Positions 1 to 8,912 of a stretch of 48,872 nt of DNA are shown here, one piece after another. Source of the DNA: an uncultured Clostridium sp. (GTDB lineage Bacteria; Bacillota; Clostridia; TANB77; CAG-508). Location: positions 1,971 to 50,842 of the forward strand of contig CATLUC010000002.1 of assembly GCA_950059165.1 (NCBI GenBank), in the 5' to 3' direction. Made by a program: the position numbers and the translations under genes. Every line of letters starts with the position of its first letter. Position 1 is the stretch's first letter. The notes beneath the pieces were generated by a model. That model had not been told where the DNA came from. It did no database searches and saw only the letters and a list, made by a program, of their open reading frames with translations.

Positions 1-3000
1 TGTTAATAAACCCAATAATCATTCCATATTTATTTTCTTTAAAATCCTTACTTTGCATATATTTTTTTACAAATTCACCATATTTGAATTCTGCTTTTGA
101 ACTTGGCCATTCTTTGTTTATTGTATTACCAATCGTAGAAATTATATATGCATCTTGTGCATGATGATAATTATTTACATTTCTATTTTTGTATAAATTA
201 TATTTTTCTCTAAAAGCATGTGTCAGTTCAGCTCTTAAAGCAAATATATCTGTGTTTGTATATGAATTTTTTAATAAATTTGTTACATATTTTGTTATTT
301 GTCTAGTTTCTACTAATTGTCTCTTTACAAATCTTTCTTTATCATCTTCTGTTTCAAACATCTTTCTTCTAATTAGTTTATTATATTTACTAGGTGTTAT
401 AAGACCAACATCAAGTAAACTTTTCCACCACATTTGTTGATTATTTATAATTTCATCACTTAAAAATAAATTATCGGTTTTTCTTTGATTTTCTCTTTTT
501 AAAACTAATGCTTTATTATCAAGACTATCATCTTTTATGTATGACCTTGGTATTATATGGTCTACTTCATATAAACTTAAATTGTCTAATTCTAATTTTT
601 CTCCACTATACAAGCATTTTCCATTTTGTATATAATATAAGTACATTTTCTCTGTTAGCTCTTTTTGATTTTGTTGTTTCTTTAATTCCTTATATACATT
701 GTTATTATAGTCTTTTAAATAATTTATTTGATTTTCTATTTGTTCATATTTATCTAATATTTTTTTAGCTCTTTTACTTGTTAGTTCTTTTTTGTAATTT
801 TCTGCCCTTGCAAATTCTATATAAATATTTTGTGGTTCACATTTCATTATTTTTATAATTTCTTTAACCACACAAATTGTTTGCCAAATTGCCCTTTTAT
901 TTGCTGGAGATGTTGGTATTTCTTCAATATCTTTATATGATATTTTTCCTGTTTTTTTAGGAAGCATGCTTTCTATTTGTTTATCAAATCCGAAATTTTT
1001 TTCATTAATAATTTGCATGAAATTCATATTAGTTTTTTTCAACTTGTCCATTATTGAGTCTTTGTCATTTGCTTTTAATTCTACTAATAATTTTTTAGAT
1101 AATCGTGACCATCCAGTGTATTTTCTTTTACATAGTTGATTTATTTGTTCATTTGTTAAATTTTTATATTTTTGTTCTATTTTTCTTCTTAATATTTTTT
1201 TATCTTCAAATATTGTAATCCAATAAATTAATTCTTCACATTCATCTATATTAGTTTCATCCACTTTTCCTAATAAATTACACATATCAATATATGATGA
1301 CATATTTGAGTCAAAATTTTCTCCATCTGTAAGTCCTTCTATGCTTTTTATTTCTTTACCATTTATTTTATAATACGATTTTAATGTTTTAGCTGTAACC
1401 TTTTTCTTTTTCTTAAAAAGATTTTCTATAATATCCATTTTTTCATGTTTACCTAAGCGATGTCTATCTATTCTAATGTTATTTAGTTCGTTTAAAACAC
1501 AAAACTCTGAATACAAAATTGATTGTTTTGGTATGACATCTTCATTTATTAGATAAGTACATTTATTTGTCATTCTTCTTATGAATTCCTCTGCAGTTGC
1601 ATCAATATTTATAACCTCTTCAAAATTCCATGGTCTTATTTTTTCTTCTTTATTTTTTATAAGCCACGCCCAATTGCTATTTTTGTTTGTAAGAGGTCCT
1701 ACATAATATGGTATTCTAAATGAAAACAAATCAATAATTTTTTCTTTATTTGTTTCTAATGTTTTATAATATTTTGATTGGTTATCAAGTATTTTAATTA
1801 ATTCCTTTTGGTGCAGTTGATGTGGAATTGCTCCATTGTCTGTCACATTTATTTTTACTAAAAAATTATTATCTTCTAGTTGTTTCAATATGTATTCTTT
1901 TTGAGAACATTCATCAGGTAAGGTATTGATTTTTTTCTTTAATTTTATAAAGAATTCTTCTTTATTACATTTTTTATATTTTGTTCTAGAACTTTTTCCA
2001 TTATAAGCTACATAGTTGTTACTTTCTTCTTTTCTAAACATTTCTGAGTAATCACTTGGAAAATAATCTTTATATATTTTTTTTAGCTGTTTTAAATCAT
2101 TTTTGTATTTCTCATATTTCTCAATCATGGCTACAGATATATAATTATTTCCCTTTAAAATATCTTGCAATATAAACCAACTATAAATATTACTCATTGA
2201 ATCATATATATTTGAATTTTCTTGTAAAGTTTGTTTAATTTCATCTTCATTTTCTATATCTGTTGTAAATGATATTTTGGATTTTTCAATGTCTGTACCA
2301 AATATTTTATTTAAATCAGTACTGTACCCTAAAAATGCATTTACTAAATTTACAATAATTGATTTCTCTGTTTTTTCAAATTCAAACATATTAATTATCT
2401 TTTCTTTTTTATTTGCTTTGGATAAATTTTTTTGTTTTAATATTTTTATTATTTCTTCTTTGTTTTGGCTTAATGTAATTTCATATTTATCATTTAGAAA
2501 TTCAATAATTTGCTCTAAACTTTCTTCTATTTGTTCCACATCTTCTGCAAAATCTCCCTCATATAAGAAATTTCCTCTATATTTTATGATATGATGTAAT
2601 GCCAAGTATACTAATCTAATGTCAACTTTTTCAGTAGTGTTTACTAAATAATTTCTCAAATGATAAATTGTTGGGAATCTATTGTAATAGTCTATGTCTG
2701 TATATGAATTATCTTCAACAAAAAGATTATGTTTTCTTTTTAATCTTGAACTAGCTATTTTTTTATCTTCAAAATCTAATGAACTTTCTTTTAGTAGTGG
2801 TAAAAAGTTTGGGTATTCTCTTTCTATGTCATCAATTATTAAACTTTGTAAAATGTTCATTCTTTCTTTTCTTCTATTTAATCTTCTCCTTGCACCTCTA
2901 TGATTTCTTCTTTCTAGTGCTGTTCCGTGCTTCTTCAAACAATCTTGAACCCCACATGTTTTTATTGTTTCTTTTTAATATTTTACTTTCGTTATCTGTA

Positions 3001-3057
3001 ACACACCACCCTACTGATCCTACTCCAATATCTAATCCGAATACTATAATTTTTCAC
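1..3057 (-). CDS. cas9: CRISPR-associated endonuclease Cas9, 3' end outside window, two CGG +1 sites
   Basis: RNA-guided DNA nuclease of a type II CRISPR system. The start is GTG at 3057, nine bases after GGAGG. After skipping one C at each of two CGG codons (residues 7 and 44), a single frame runs about 1018 codons to the window edge. Visible landmarks are the RuvC-I segment GLDIGVGSVGW with the catalytic Asp, the arginine-rich bridge helix ERRNHRGARRRLNRRKER (about 48-65), the HNH core VDHIIPRSY (about 830) and RuvC-III NYHHAQDAYI (about 965). This spacing resembles type II-A enzymes. Without recoding the protein would stop after about 20 residues, before any catalytic residue. The missing C-terminus would hold the PAM-interacting domain. 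The family call is certain; the subtype is inferred from size and tracrRNA. Confidence 0.95.
2925..2927 (-). other. CGG +1 recoding site in cas9 (residue 44)
   Basis: Frame 0 reads GCA CGG AAC and then stops. Skipping C gives GCA GGA ACA GCA and leads into the arginine-rich bridge helix. Confidence 0.85.
3037..3039 (-). other. CGG +1 recoding site in cas9 (residue 7)
   Basis: Frame 0 reads ATT CGG ATT and soon hits a stop. Skipping C gives ATT GGA TTA GAT ATT, restoring the RuvC-I motif IGLDIG. Confidence 0.85.
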
Positions 3058-3086
3058 TTGACATTTCCTCCATTCCATGTTATATT
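3058..3086 (+). promoter_or_regulatory. Promoter for tracrRNA
   Basis: A consensus -35 TTGACA at 3058-3063 and a -10 TATATT at 3081-3086 are separated by 17 bases, pointing toward the tracrRNA. The -35 box touches the cas9 GTG start on the other strand and the spacer contains the cas9 ribosome site, so initiation here may interfere with cas9 expression. Confidence 0.8.
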
Positions 3087-3092
3087 TAGTTT

Positions 3093-3207
3093 GCTATTAA
3101 TTACTATCTAAAATAGCACAATGAGTTAAAATAAGGTTTAACCTTTAATACCAAGAAATTGGTTTCACTTAGGTGATTTTTAGTTCTAGTTTTCTAGAAC
3201 TTTTTTA
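3093..3207 (+). ncRNA. tracrRNA of the Cas9 system
   Basis: This is the small RNA that pairs with CRISPR repeats and is bound by Cas9. The segment at 3111-3136 resembles the anti-repeat plus nexus lead-in of Streptococcus-type tracrRNA (GTTAAAATAAGG). It is followed by three perfect hairpins: the nexus AAGGTTTAACCTT (3133-3145), ACCAAGAAATTGGT with a GAAA loop (3150-3163), and TCACTTAGGTGA followed by a T-run (3165-3181). A further eight-pair stem with T-run at 3182-3207 would be the final terminator. The start is estimated from the promoter. No CRISPR repeats are present in this window to confirm the pairing. Confidence 0.85.
3182..3207 (+). terminator. Terminator after tracrRNA
   Basis: Perfect inverted repeat AGTTCTAG/CTAGAACT with a TTTT loop, followed by six T residues. 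Confidence 0.8.
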
Positions 3208-3288
3208 TTATATAGGAAAATCAAAGATTTTTACCTTTACAATAAAAATACGTTCTACTTAGAAATTGCTAAAATAATTTTAGCCAAC

Positions 3289-3343
3289 GAACAAAGACGA
3301 GGCATAAAAAGGTCATAAAATTTTAATCATGCCTCTTTTGTTC
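3289..3343. repeat. Inverted repeat between sigG and cas9
   Basis: Arms GAACAAAGACGAGGCAT and ATGCCTCTTTTGTTC flank a loop of about 23 bases. The inner part on the minus strand (GAGGCATGATTAA...ACCTTTT...ATGCCTC) resembles the element at 13401-13451 in opposite orientation. No clear T-run follows, so terminator function is uncertain. The rest of 3208-3420 shows no gene. Confidence 0.6.
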
Positions 3344-3420
3344 TATTATAGAAAACATTGCAAATTATTTATACCATAAAATGACATTTTTTTCAATAAA
3401 TTTCCTATATTATAAAAATG

Positions 3421-4197
3421 TTACTTATAAAATCTTTTAATATGCACAATTGCACTTTTTTCTAGTCGTGAAACCTGTGCTTGTGAAATACCAATTTCCT
3501 CTGCCACCTCCATTTGGGTTCTTCCATCAAAAAACCTTTTCATTACTATAACTCTTTCTTTCTCATTTAACTTTTGCAAAGCCCCCTCAATTGCCATCTT
3601 TTCAGTCCACATTTCATCTGTATTTTTACTATCTTTTACTTGGTCCATAACATAAATGCTTTCTGAGCCATCATTATAAACTGGTTCTTGCAAAGATACC
3701 GGGTCTTGTATTGCATCAAAACTAAATGCTATATCCTCTTTTTTTACTCCTAACTCTTTTGCAATTTCATCAATTTTAGGCTCTCTTCCGTTTTCTTTTA
3801 CATATCTTTCTTTAAATTGAATTGCTTTATATGCTAAATCTCTAATTGACCTACTAACCCTTATGCTATTATTATCTCTTAAATATCGCTTTACTTCACC
3901 TATTATCATTGGCACAGCATATGTGCTAAATTGCACGTTCTGGCTTAAATCAAAATTATCTATTGCTTTAATTAATCCTACACAACCTACTTGAAATAGG
4001 TCATCTGCTGATTCTCCTCTTCCGTAAAATCTTTGAATAATGCTTAGTACTAATCTTAAGTTTCCATTTATGAATTCTGTTCTTGCTTCTTCATCTCCTG
4101 CTTTTATTTTGATAAATAGTTCTTCTTTTTTTTCTCTACTTAAAACTGGTAATTTTGATGTGTTTACACCACATATTTCTACTTTGTTGTTTAACAA
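3421..4197 (-). CDS. sigG: RNA polymerase sporulation sigma factor SigG
   Basis: Late forespore sigma factor, 258 residues, the usual length. The N-terminus KVEICGVNTSKLPVLS is the SigG signature. Region 2 (DLFQVGCVGLIKAIDNFD, about 67-84) and region 4 with the helix-turn-helix EEIGISQAQVSRLEKSA near the C-terminus are intact. The start is TTG at 4197, eight bases after GGAGG. It follows sigE and spoIIGA as in other spore formers, but here a prepilin-like gene and a small ORF sit between sigE and sigG. Two codon-spanning CGG sequences (AAC|GGA and TAC|GGA) are read normally, so the gene is an internal control for the recoding rule. Confidence 0.95.
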   Translation of the reverse strand: MLNNKVEICGVNTSKLPVLSREKKEELFIKIKAGDEEARTEFINGNLRLVLSIIQRFYGRGESADDLFQVGCVGLIKAIDNFDLSQNVQFSTYAVPMIIGEVKRYLRDNNSIRVSRSIRDLAYKAIQFKERYVKENGREPKIDEIAKELGVKKEDIAFSFDAIQDPVSLQEPVYNDGSESIYVMDQVKDSKNTDEMWTEKMAIEGALQKLNEKERVIVMKRFFDGRTQMEVAEEIGISQAQVSRLEKSAIVHIKRFYK

Positions 4198-4318
4198 AAG
4201 AAAAACCTCCTTTGAAAATAACTTATGTTTTAAGTATTTCCAAATTTGGTTTTTTTATACTATGTTGGCATATGAACGAAGACAGAGCCTATAAATGTTT
4301 AAAAAAAGGTCATAAATT

Positions 4319-5258
4319 TTATTTTTTATAACGTATTGTTACATATCCTTGTAATCCACTTGCACCAGCATTGTTAGTTGATATTCTTAGTGTTTTATCT
4401 TGACATGAATAGTAAATTCTCATCAATCTATCTCCAGTAGTTGTCCAATTAATAGGTAGATTATTGTTAGAATCAGTCTTTTTATAATACCCACCTACAA
4501 TAATACATTCTTTTATGTTATATTTTGATAAATCAACTTTATTTTCTACCATTACACCATCTGTAGTTGTTGGTGCAACTATTTCTACTGATAATTCATA
4601 CATATCGCTTCCATCATACCATTTTCCGACTAATCTTTCATTATTTATACTATAATCAATTTTTCCATCTTGTTCTAATTTCTGCACTTTGCTATTTAGT
4701 GTATCAATTATAGCTTGTTGAGATGCAATGTTTGCTTCATAAGATGTTTTTGCTGTTTGGAAAGATGTTTCTAATTCTTGTATTCTCTTTTCAAGTTCTT
4801 GCATATTACTACTATTATCTGCAACTTTAACTCCATTAATGGATGCTAATTTTAAATGACCATCTATTTCAAATTCATATGGATATTCTTTTAATTTTGT
4901 AAAAATTGACTTTGCTTCTTTTACATATATTTTTTGTAAACTTGCAATTTTTTTAGATTCTAACTCTACATATTGCATTTCATTATCTTCACACAATTGG
5001 TCAGCTAAATATTGCAAACTCGGCATTTCTTGTGTTTCTGCATAACTTTTTATTTGTGCATTTGTTATTTTTAAATTTATTATTTCTGTAGCTGTTTGTT
5101 TGTTGTTTTCTTCTTTTGCAGTTTGTGCTTTTCCGAAAAATACCATTATCTCCTACTAAAATTGCTATTGTTATACCTGTTAAAATTATTAATATAACAA
5201 CTGTTACAATTAATGAAATTAGTGTAATTCCTTTTATTTCTTTCTTCATTTTTATCAC
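4319..5258 (-). CDS. Prepilin-like surface protein with coiled coil and phage-appendage-like C-terminus
   Basis: After one +1 shift at CGG 5133-5135 the product is 312 residues. It begins with a short basic leader and KGITLISLIVTVVILIILTG, a prepilin-type cleavage site and membrane helix lacking the usual Glu at +5. A region after the helix (TATEIINLKITNAQIKSY) closely matches the protein at 41954. Residues about 150-200 look like a coiled coil. The C-terminal 110 residues (WYDGSD...VTIRYKK) resemble phage tail-fibre tip domains. Probable role: secreted or pilus-borne adhesin, inferred only. Without recoding, the prepilin leader and the exported domain would be separate proteins. Confidence 0.75.
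5133..5135 (-). other. CGG +1 recoding site in prepilin-like gene (residue 42)
   Basis: Frame 0 reads ATT TTT CGG AAA AGC. Skipping C gives TTT GGA AAA GCA, matching the NGILxKA region that follows the helix in paralogues. Confidence 0.85.
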
Positions 5259-5374
5259 ATTCCTTGTATTATAATTTTTGTTTTATTTTATCATTTTCTT
5301 AAGTCAGAATAAATAATATTGCCATAATATTATAGTATCTTTTTTACATAACATATATGTTGATTTCCAAAATT

Positions 5375-5403
5375 TTGATTTCTTTATGTAACTATGATAT
5401 AAT
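5375..5403 (+). promoter_or_regulatory. Promoter for the 5448 gene
   Basis: TTGATT at 5375-5380 and TATAAT at 5398-5403, spacing 17 bases, about 45 bases upstream of the start codon. Confidence 0.65.
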
Positions 5404-5447
5404 TAAATTGTAACTGCCGAAATAGGTTTCATGAAAGGAGGTGTAGC

Positions 5448-5669
5448 ATGTGCTACATTGCCGAGAGTTGTCATAATGATGGTTTTGATGTTTTGAAAAG
5501 CATCATCGAGACTAATTATGACGACGAATGGGATGACAAATATTGTATTCCCATTCAAGCAATAATAGTTGCTCACTTCGAAAGTAACGGAAAAATACAA
5601 TTTTTCTCTGTTTCTGAAGAAGAGCAACAGCAGATTATAGCATTTGCAAGAAGTGCTGTTCTCTGCTAG
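5448..5669 (+). CDS. Small acidic protein of unknown function (73 aa)
   Basis: I do not recognise this protein. It starts at ATG 5448 just after AAAGGAGG (5434-5441), has a good upstream promoter and a hairpin behind it, so it is probably expressed. It is acidic, has four Cys (two near the N-terminus, one central, one at the end), no signal peptide and no membrane segment. It lies on the strand opposite to the sigE-sigG genes and separates them. One AAC|GGA is read normally. Confidence 0.55.
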   Translation: MCYIAESCHNDGFDVLKSIIETNYDDEWDDKYCIPIQAIIVAHFESNGKIQFFSVSEEEQQQIIAFARSAVLC

Positions 5670-5676
5670 AGCAATA

Positions 5677-5698
5677 AAAGAGAGGTTACCCTCTCTTT
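5677..5698. terminator. Bidirectional terminator between the 5448 gene and sigE
   Basis: Perfect nine-pair stem AAAGAGAGG/CCTCTCTTT with a four-base loop between convergent genes. Short T-rich stretches follow on both strands. The stem overlaps the recoded sigE stop codon. Confidence 0.65.
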
Positions 5699-6435
5699 AC
5701 CCTATTTTACTCGAAATTTCCTTTTTCATTTTGCCAATAATCTTTTTTTCCAACCTTGATATGTAACTTTGTGAAATACCGAAGTTCATCTGCAACCTCT
5801 TTTTGAGTTTTCTCTCTTCCAGTTAGAAAACCAAAACGCATTTCCATTATATTTTTCTCCCTATCATTTAGCTTATTAATAGAAGCTCGCAAAAGCGACT
5901 TATCAACCTCATCTTCTAAATTCCTTGAAGTAATATCTGCTTCAGTACCCAAAATATCTGAAAGAAGCAACTCATTTCCATCACCATCTTTATTTAATGG
6001 TTCATCAATAGAAACCTCACCCTTTATCTTATTATTTTTTCTTAAATACATCAAGATTTCATTTTCAATACACCTAGAAGCATAAGTGGCAAGCTTTATT
6101 TTTTTATCTGCATTAAAAGTATTTACACCTTTCATCAGACCAATTGTTCCAATAGATATCAAGTCCTCTATTCCAATACCTGTATTTTCAAACTTTTTAG
6201 CAATATATACCACCAGCCTTAAATTTCTTTCCACTAGCTTTTGCCTTACAGCTAGATTATCCTCTTGGTCTAACTGTTCAATAAGCTCAGCTTCCTCTTC
6301 AGGCGAAAGTGGTGGTGGCAAAGTTTGACTTCCTGCAATATAAAATATTGGCAAATATTCAATTTCATTTTTTTCATTAATATATTTAGCACAAATTGTG
6401 TTAATTCCATTTTTCACAAATTCAAAAATATTCAT
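5697..6435 (-). CDS. sigE: RNA polymerase sporulation sigma factor SigE, one CGG(T) +1 site
   Basis: Mother-cell sigma factor, made as a pro-protein and cleaved by SpoIIGA. Corrected length is 245 residues, normal for SigE. It has region 2 with DLISIGTIGLMKGVNTF and region 4. At residue 219 the frame breaks at CGG. Skipping C restores VADELGISQSYISRLEKK, the helix-turn-helix of region 4.2, and moves the stop to 5697. The unrecoded product loses the DNA-recognition helix and would not bind a -35 element, so recoding is required for function. This is the only clear CGGT site; all other clear sites are CGGA. It lies downstream of spoIIGA. Confidence 0.93.
5779..5781 (-). other. CGG +1 recoding site in sigE (residue 219)
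   Basis: Frame 0 reads GAA CTT CGG TAT TTC. Skipping C gives CTT GGT ATT TCA CAA, the conserved LGISQ turn of the region 4.2 helix-turn-helix. Confidence 0.9.
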
Positions 6436-6476
6436 AAACTCTTAGTCTCCTTCCTTTTTTGTTGGGATGATTTTAT

Positions 6477-6558
6477 GGATGGAAGAAAAATCATGACTAT
6501 ATAAGTTTTAGGCAAGACTTTTTATTTTGTATAACAGCCATGATTTTTTCCTCCATCC
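6477..6558. repeat. Long inverted repeat between spoIIGA and sigE
   Basis: Arms of about 19 bases (GGATGGAAGAAAAATCATG and CATGATTTTTTCCTCCATCC, one bulge) separated by 43 bases, filling most of the 129-base gap. It could be a terminator, a processing site or an attenuator tuning sigE relative to its protease. Function is inferred. Confidence 0.6.
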
Positions 6559-6564
6559 CTAAAG

Positions 6565-7449
6565 TCATTCCCATATTCCCATTAAAGCTCTATATTCTCC
6601 TCTTTTTGTTAAAGATTTATTATATATTCCAACAATTATATTTCTTTTTTCCTCTTCTTTATCCATTTCCTTTATTTTGATGCTTTCTGCTTTAATGCCT
6701 ATTAGCATTCCATTTTGTTTTCCCAAAGAAGAAAAGGGAATATATTTTAGTTTCGACATATATTCTTGTCTTATCTTTTCTGGTATACTATCAAATTCAC
6801 CTCCTAATAAATTCTCCAAATTGTTTAATATCTCTTTTGGCATTACATCATACAAAAGAGTATGTTCTACTACAATAACAGGTGTATTAGTTAATGGTTC
6901 TCTTAGTCCATTTCCTGTGTCCAACATTGCTGTTGTTTTTATATTTTTTCCATTTAAATGAATTTCTATTTCATAAAACATATCTTTTTTGGTTATTTTA
7001 GACTTTACAATTGTAAATGCTGTTACAATAATGATAAATGCCACAATTGCCCCTAATATAATCGTTTTTAATGGATATGTTCCTAAAAATAGCCCATTCT
7101 TCATTAAAATATCTTGTGGCTTCACAACATAAATTAATGCAAATGCTGCCCCTCCAAAAACAAAAGATGTTAGGTAAAATATTAATATGTCTTTCCACAA
7201 TTTTTTCATTGTTTGTGGATTGAATGCTATGTATACTATTACTATGGATAATATTATTTTTAATATCATGCTTGAATAAATTTCTAAAATTGACATATAA
7301 GATACTACTGAATAAATTGCTCCAATTAAACTACTACTAAAAAGTCTTATGATTTTAATTTTTTCCTTTAAAATTATTCCTGTTGCTAGTAAAATTATAA
7401 AGTTCATTATTAAATTTTCTATCAATACTATATCAATATAAATAGTCAT
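6565..7449 (-). CDS. spoIIGA: Sigma-E processing peptidase SpoIIGA
   Basis: Membrane aspartic protease that activates pro-SigE at the sporulation septum. The N-terminal half (1-150) has about five hydrophobic helices. The C-terminal half holds the aspartyl protease signature AMLDTGNGLREPLTNTPVIV (about 175-194) with catalytic Asp in DTG. At 294 residues it has the usual family length. It stands directly upstream of sigE, the classical arrangement. There is no in-phase CGG. Confidence 0.92.
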   Translation of the reverse strand: MTIYIDIVLIENLIMNFIILLATGIILKEKIKIIRLFSSSLIGAIYSVVSYMSILEIYSSMILKIILSIVIVYIAFNPQTMKKLWKDILIFYLTSFVFGGAAFALIYVVKPQDILMKNGLFLGTYPLKTIILGAIVAFIIIVTAFTIVKSKITKKDMFYEIEIHLNGKNIKTTAMLDTGNGLREPLTNTPVIVVEHTLLYDVMPKEILNNLENLLGGEFDSIPEKIRQEYMSKLKYIPFSSLGKQNGMLIGIKAESIKIKEMDKEEEKRNIIVGIYNKSLTKRGEYRALMGIWE

Positions 7450-7607
7450 GCTATCACCTGCATGACTATTATACTTCTTTTATTTTGAAAAAACTGTCTT
7501 TTCTTATTGCCGAAAAAAAGAAATTATCGACACGTTTTTCCTTAACTTTTTCTAAATAATTCTTAGTAACCTGTCCCAATTATGCCCAAAAGACCAATCA
7601 ATAAAAA

Positions 7608-7641
7608 AATGTCGCAAGGGAAACGTCCCCAACACGACATT
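7608..7641 (-). terminator. ftsZ terminator, GTCCCC-type hairpin
   Basis: The stem AATGTCG/CGACATT encloses GGGGACGTTTCCC on the minus strand and is followed by a T-run, overlapping the ftsZ stop codon. It is nearly the same element as the one after gatB at 35928-35961. The remainder of 7450-7607 contains no gene. Confidence 0.75.
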
Positions 7642-8767
7642 ACATATTTTTATTTTTGTTTTTTCTTAGGAAAGATGGTATGTCTAAGTCATTTTGTGAT
7701 GAGTTTGGTTCTGAGCTTGCTGGTATAGAGTTCATTTTTTCTTTCCAAGGTCTTGATATTGTGTTTTCTATTCCAATGCTTGAAATTTGTTCATTTTTTT
7801 CAAATCCTGTTGCAATTACTGTTATTTGAATTTCATCTGACATACTAGGGTCTGTTACTGTACCAAATATGATGTTTGCTTCAGGGTCTACACTGCGTTG
7901 CACTAGTTCTGCTGCTGTGTTTACTTCGTGTAATCCTAAGTCTTCTCCACCTGTGATGTTGATTATTACTCCTTTTGCTCCTTCTATTGATGTTTCTAGT
8001 AATGGACTTTGGATTGCTTCTTTTGCTGCATCTTCTGCTCTGTTTTCTCCTGATGCACTTCCTACTCCCATATGTGCCATTCCTTGGTTTAACATTATTG
8101 TTTTTACATCTGCAAAGTCTAGATTTACAAGTCCTGGAATTGCAATTAAGTCTGAAATTCCTTGTACACCTTGTCTTAATATATCGTCTGCTAATTTAAA
8201 AGCTTCAATAATAGATGTTTTTCTATCAATTATTTGTAATAGTTTGTCATTTGGTATAACAACTAATGTATCTACTTTTCCTTTCAAACTTTCAATTCCT
8301 CTTTCTGCTTGTGAAAGTCTTTTCTTTCCTTCAAAAGTAAATGGTTTTGTTACTACTCCTATAGTTAAAATTCCCATTTCCTTTGCAGTATAAGCAACTA
8401 TTGGTGCAGCTCCTGTTCCAGTTCCTCCACCCATTCCTGCAGTAACAAATACCATGTCTGCTCCTCTTAGTACTTCTGCTATTTCAGATTTGCTTTCTTC
8501 TGCAGATTGAGCTCCAATGTCAGGATTTGCTCCTGCTCCTAGTCCTCTTGTTATTTTTTCTCCTATTTGTATTTTTGTACTTGCTTTTGATGTTTGTAGT
8601 GCTTGTCTATCTGTATTAACTGCGATGAAATCAACCCCTTTAATTCCAGCATCAATCATTCTGTTAACAGCATTATTTCCAGCTCCACCAACACCTATAA
8701 CCTTTATAGTAGCAGTTCCATCCATCATTGAAATATTATTATTGGTTTCCTCATTGTAATCCATCAT
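7640..8767 (-). CDS. ftsZ: Cell division protein FtsZ
   Basis: Tubulin-like GTPase that forms the Z-ring. The 375-residue product has the N-terminal GTP-binding VIGVGGAGNNAVNRM, the tubulin signature GGGTGTGAAP (about 113-122) and the C-terminal binding peptide DIPSFLRKN that contacts FtsA. GGGAGG lies nine bases ahead of the tandem ATG ATG start. It follows ftsA, as is usual. There is no CGG in the gene. Confidence 0.97.
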   Translation of the reverse strand: MMDYNEETNNNISMMDGTATIKVIGVGGAGNNAVNRMIDAGIKGVDFIAVNTDRQALQTSKASTKIQIGEKITRGLGAGANPDIGAQSAEESKSEIAEVLRGADMVFVTAGMGGGTGTGAAPIVAYTAKEMGILTIGVVTKPFTFEGKKRLSQAERGIESLKGKVDTLVVIPNDKLLQIIDRKTSIIEAFKLADDILRQGVQGISDLIAIPGLVNLDFADVKTIMLNQGMAHMGVGSASGENRAEDAAKEAIQSPLLETSIEGAKGVIINITGGEDLGLHEVNTAAELVQRSVDPEANIIFGTVTDPSMSDEIQITVIATGFEKNEQISSIGIENTISRPWKEKMNSIPASSEPNSSQNDLDIPSFLRKNKNKNM

Positions 8768-8912
8768 TTAGTTTTTCCTCCCTTTAAATTAGCTATTTTT
8801 AGCTAGTTTTATATTTTTTAAAATTAATAACTTTTTTGAAAATAAAATCTTATTAATGATTTATTTTCACTTTGTGTCTATGAAATTAAAATGTTCCACA
8901 ATTATTTCCCAT

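Noticed and set aside
1..3057. cas9 as an ordinary pseudogene
   Set aside because: Both breaks are CGG +1 sites identical to those in ftsA, sigE and rplJ, and the remaining 970 codons contain no stop.
1..3420. CRISPR array near cas9
   Set aside because: No set of regularly spaced direct repeats is present; the array must lie beyond the left edge if it exists.
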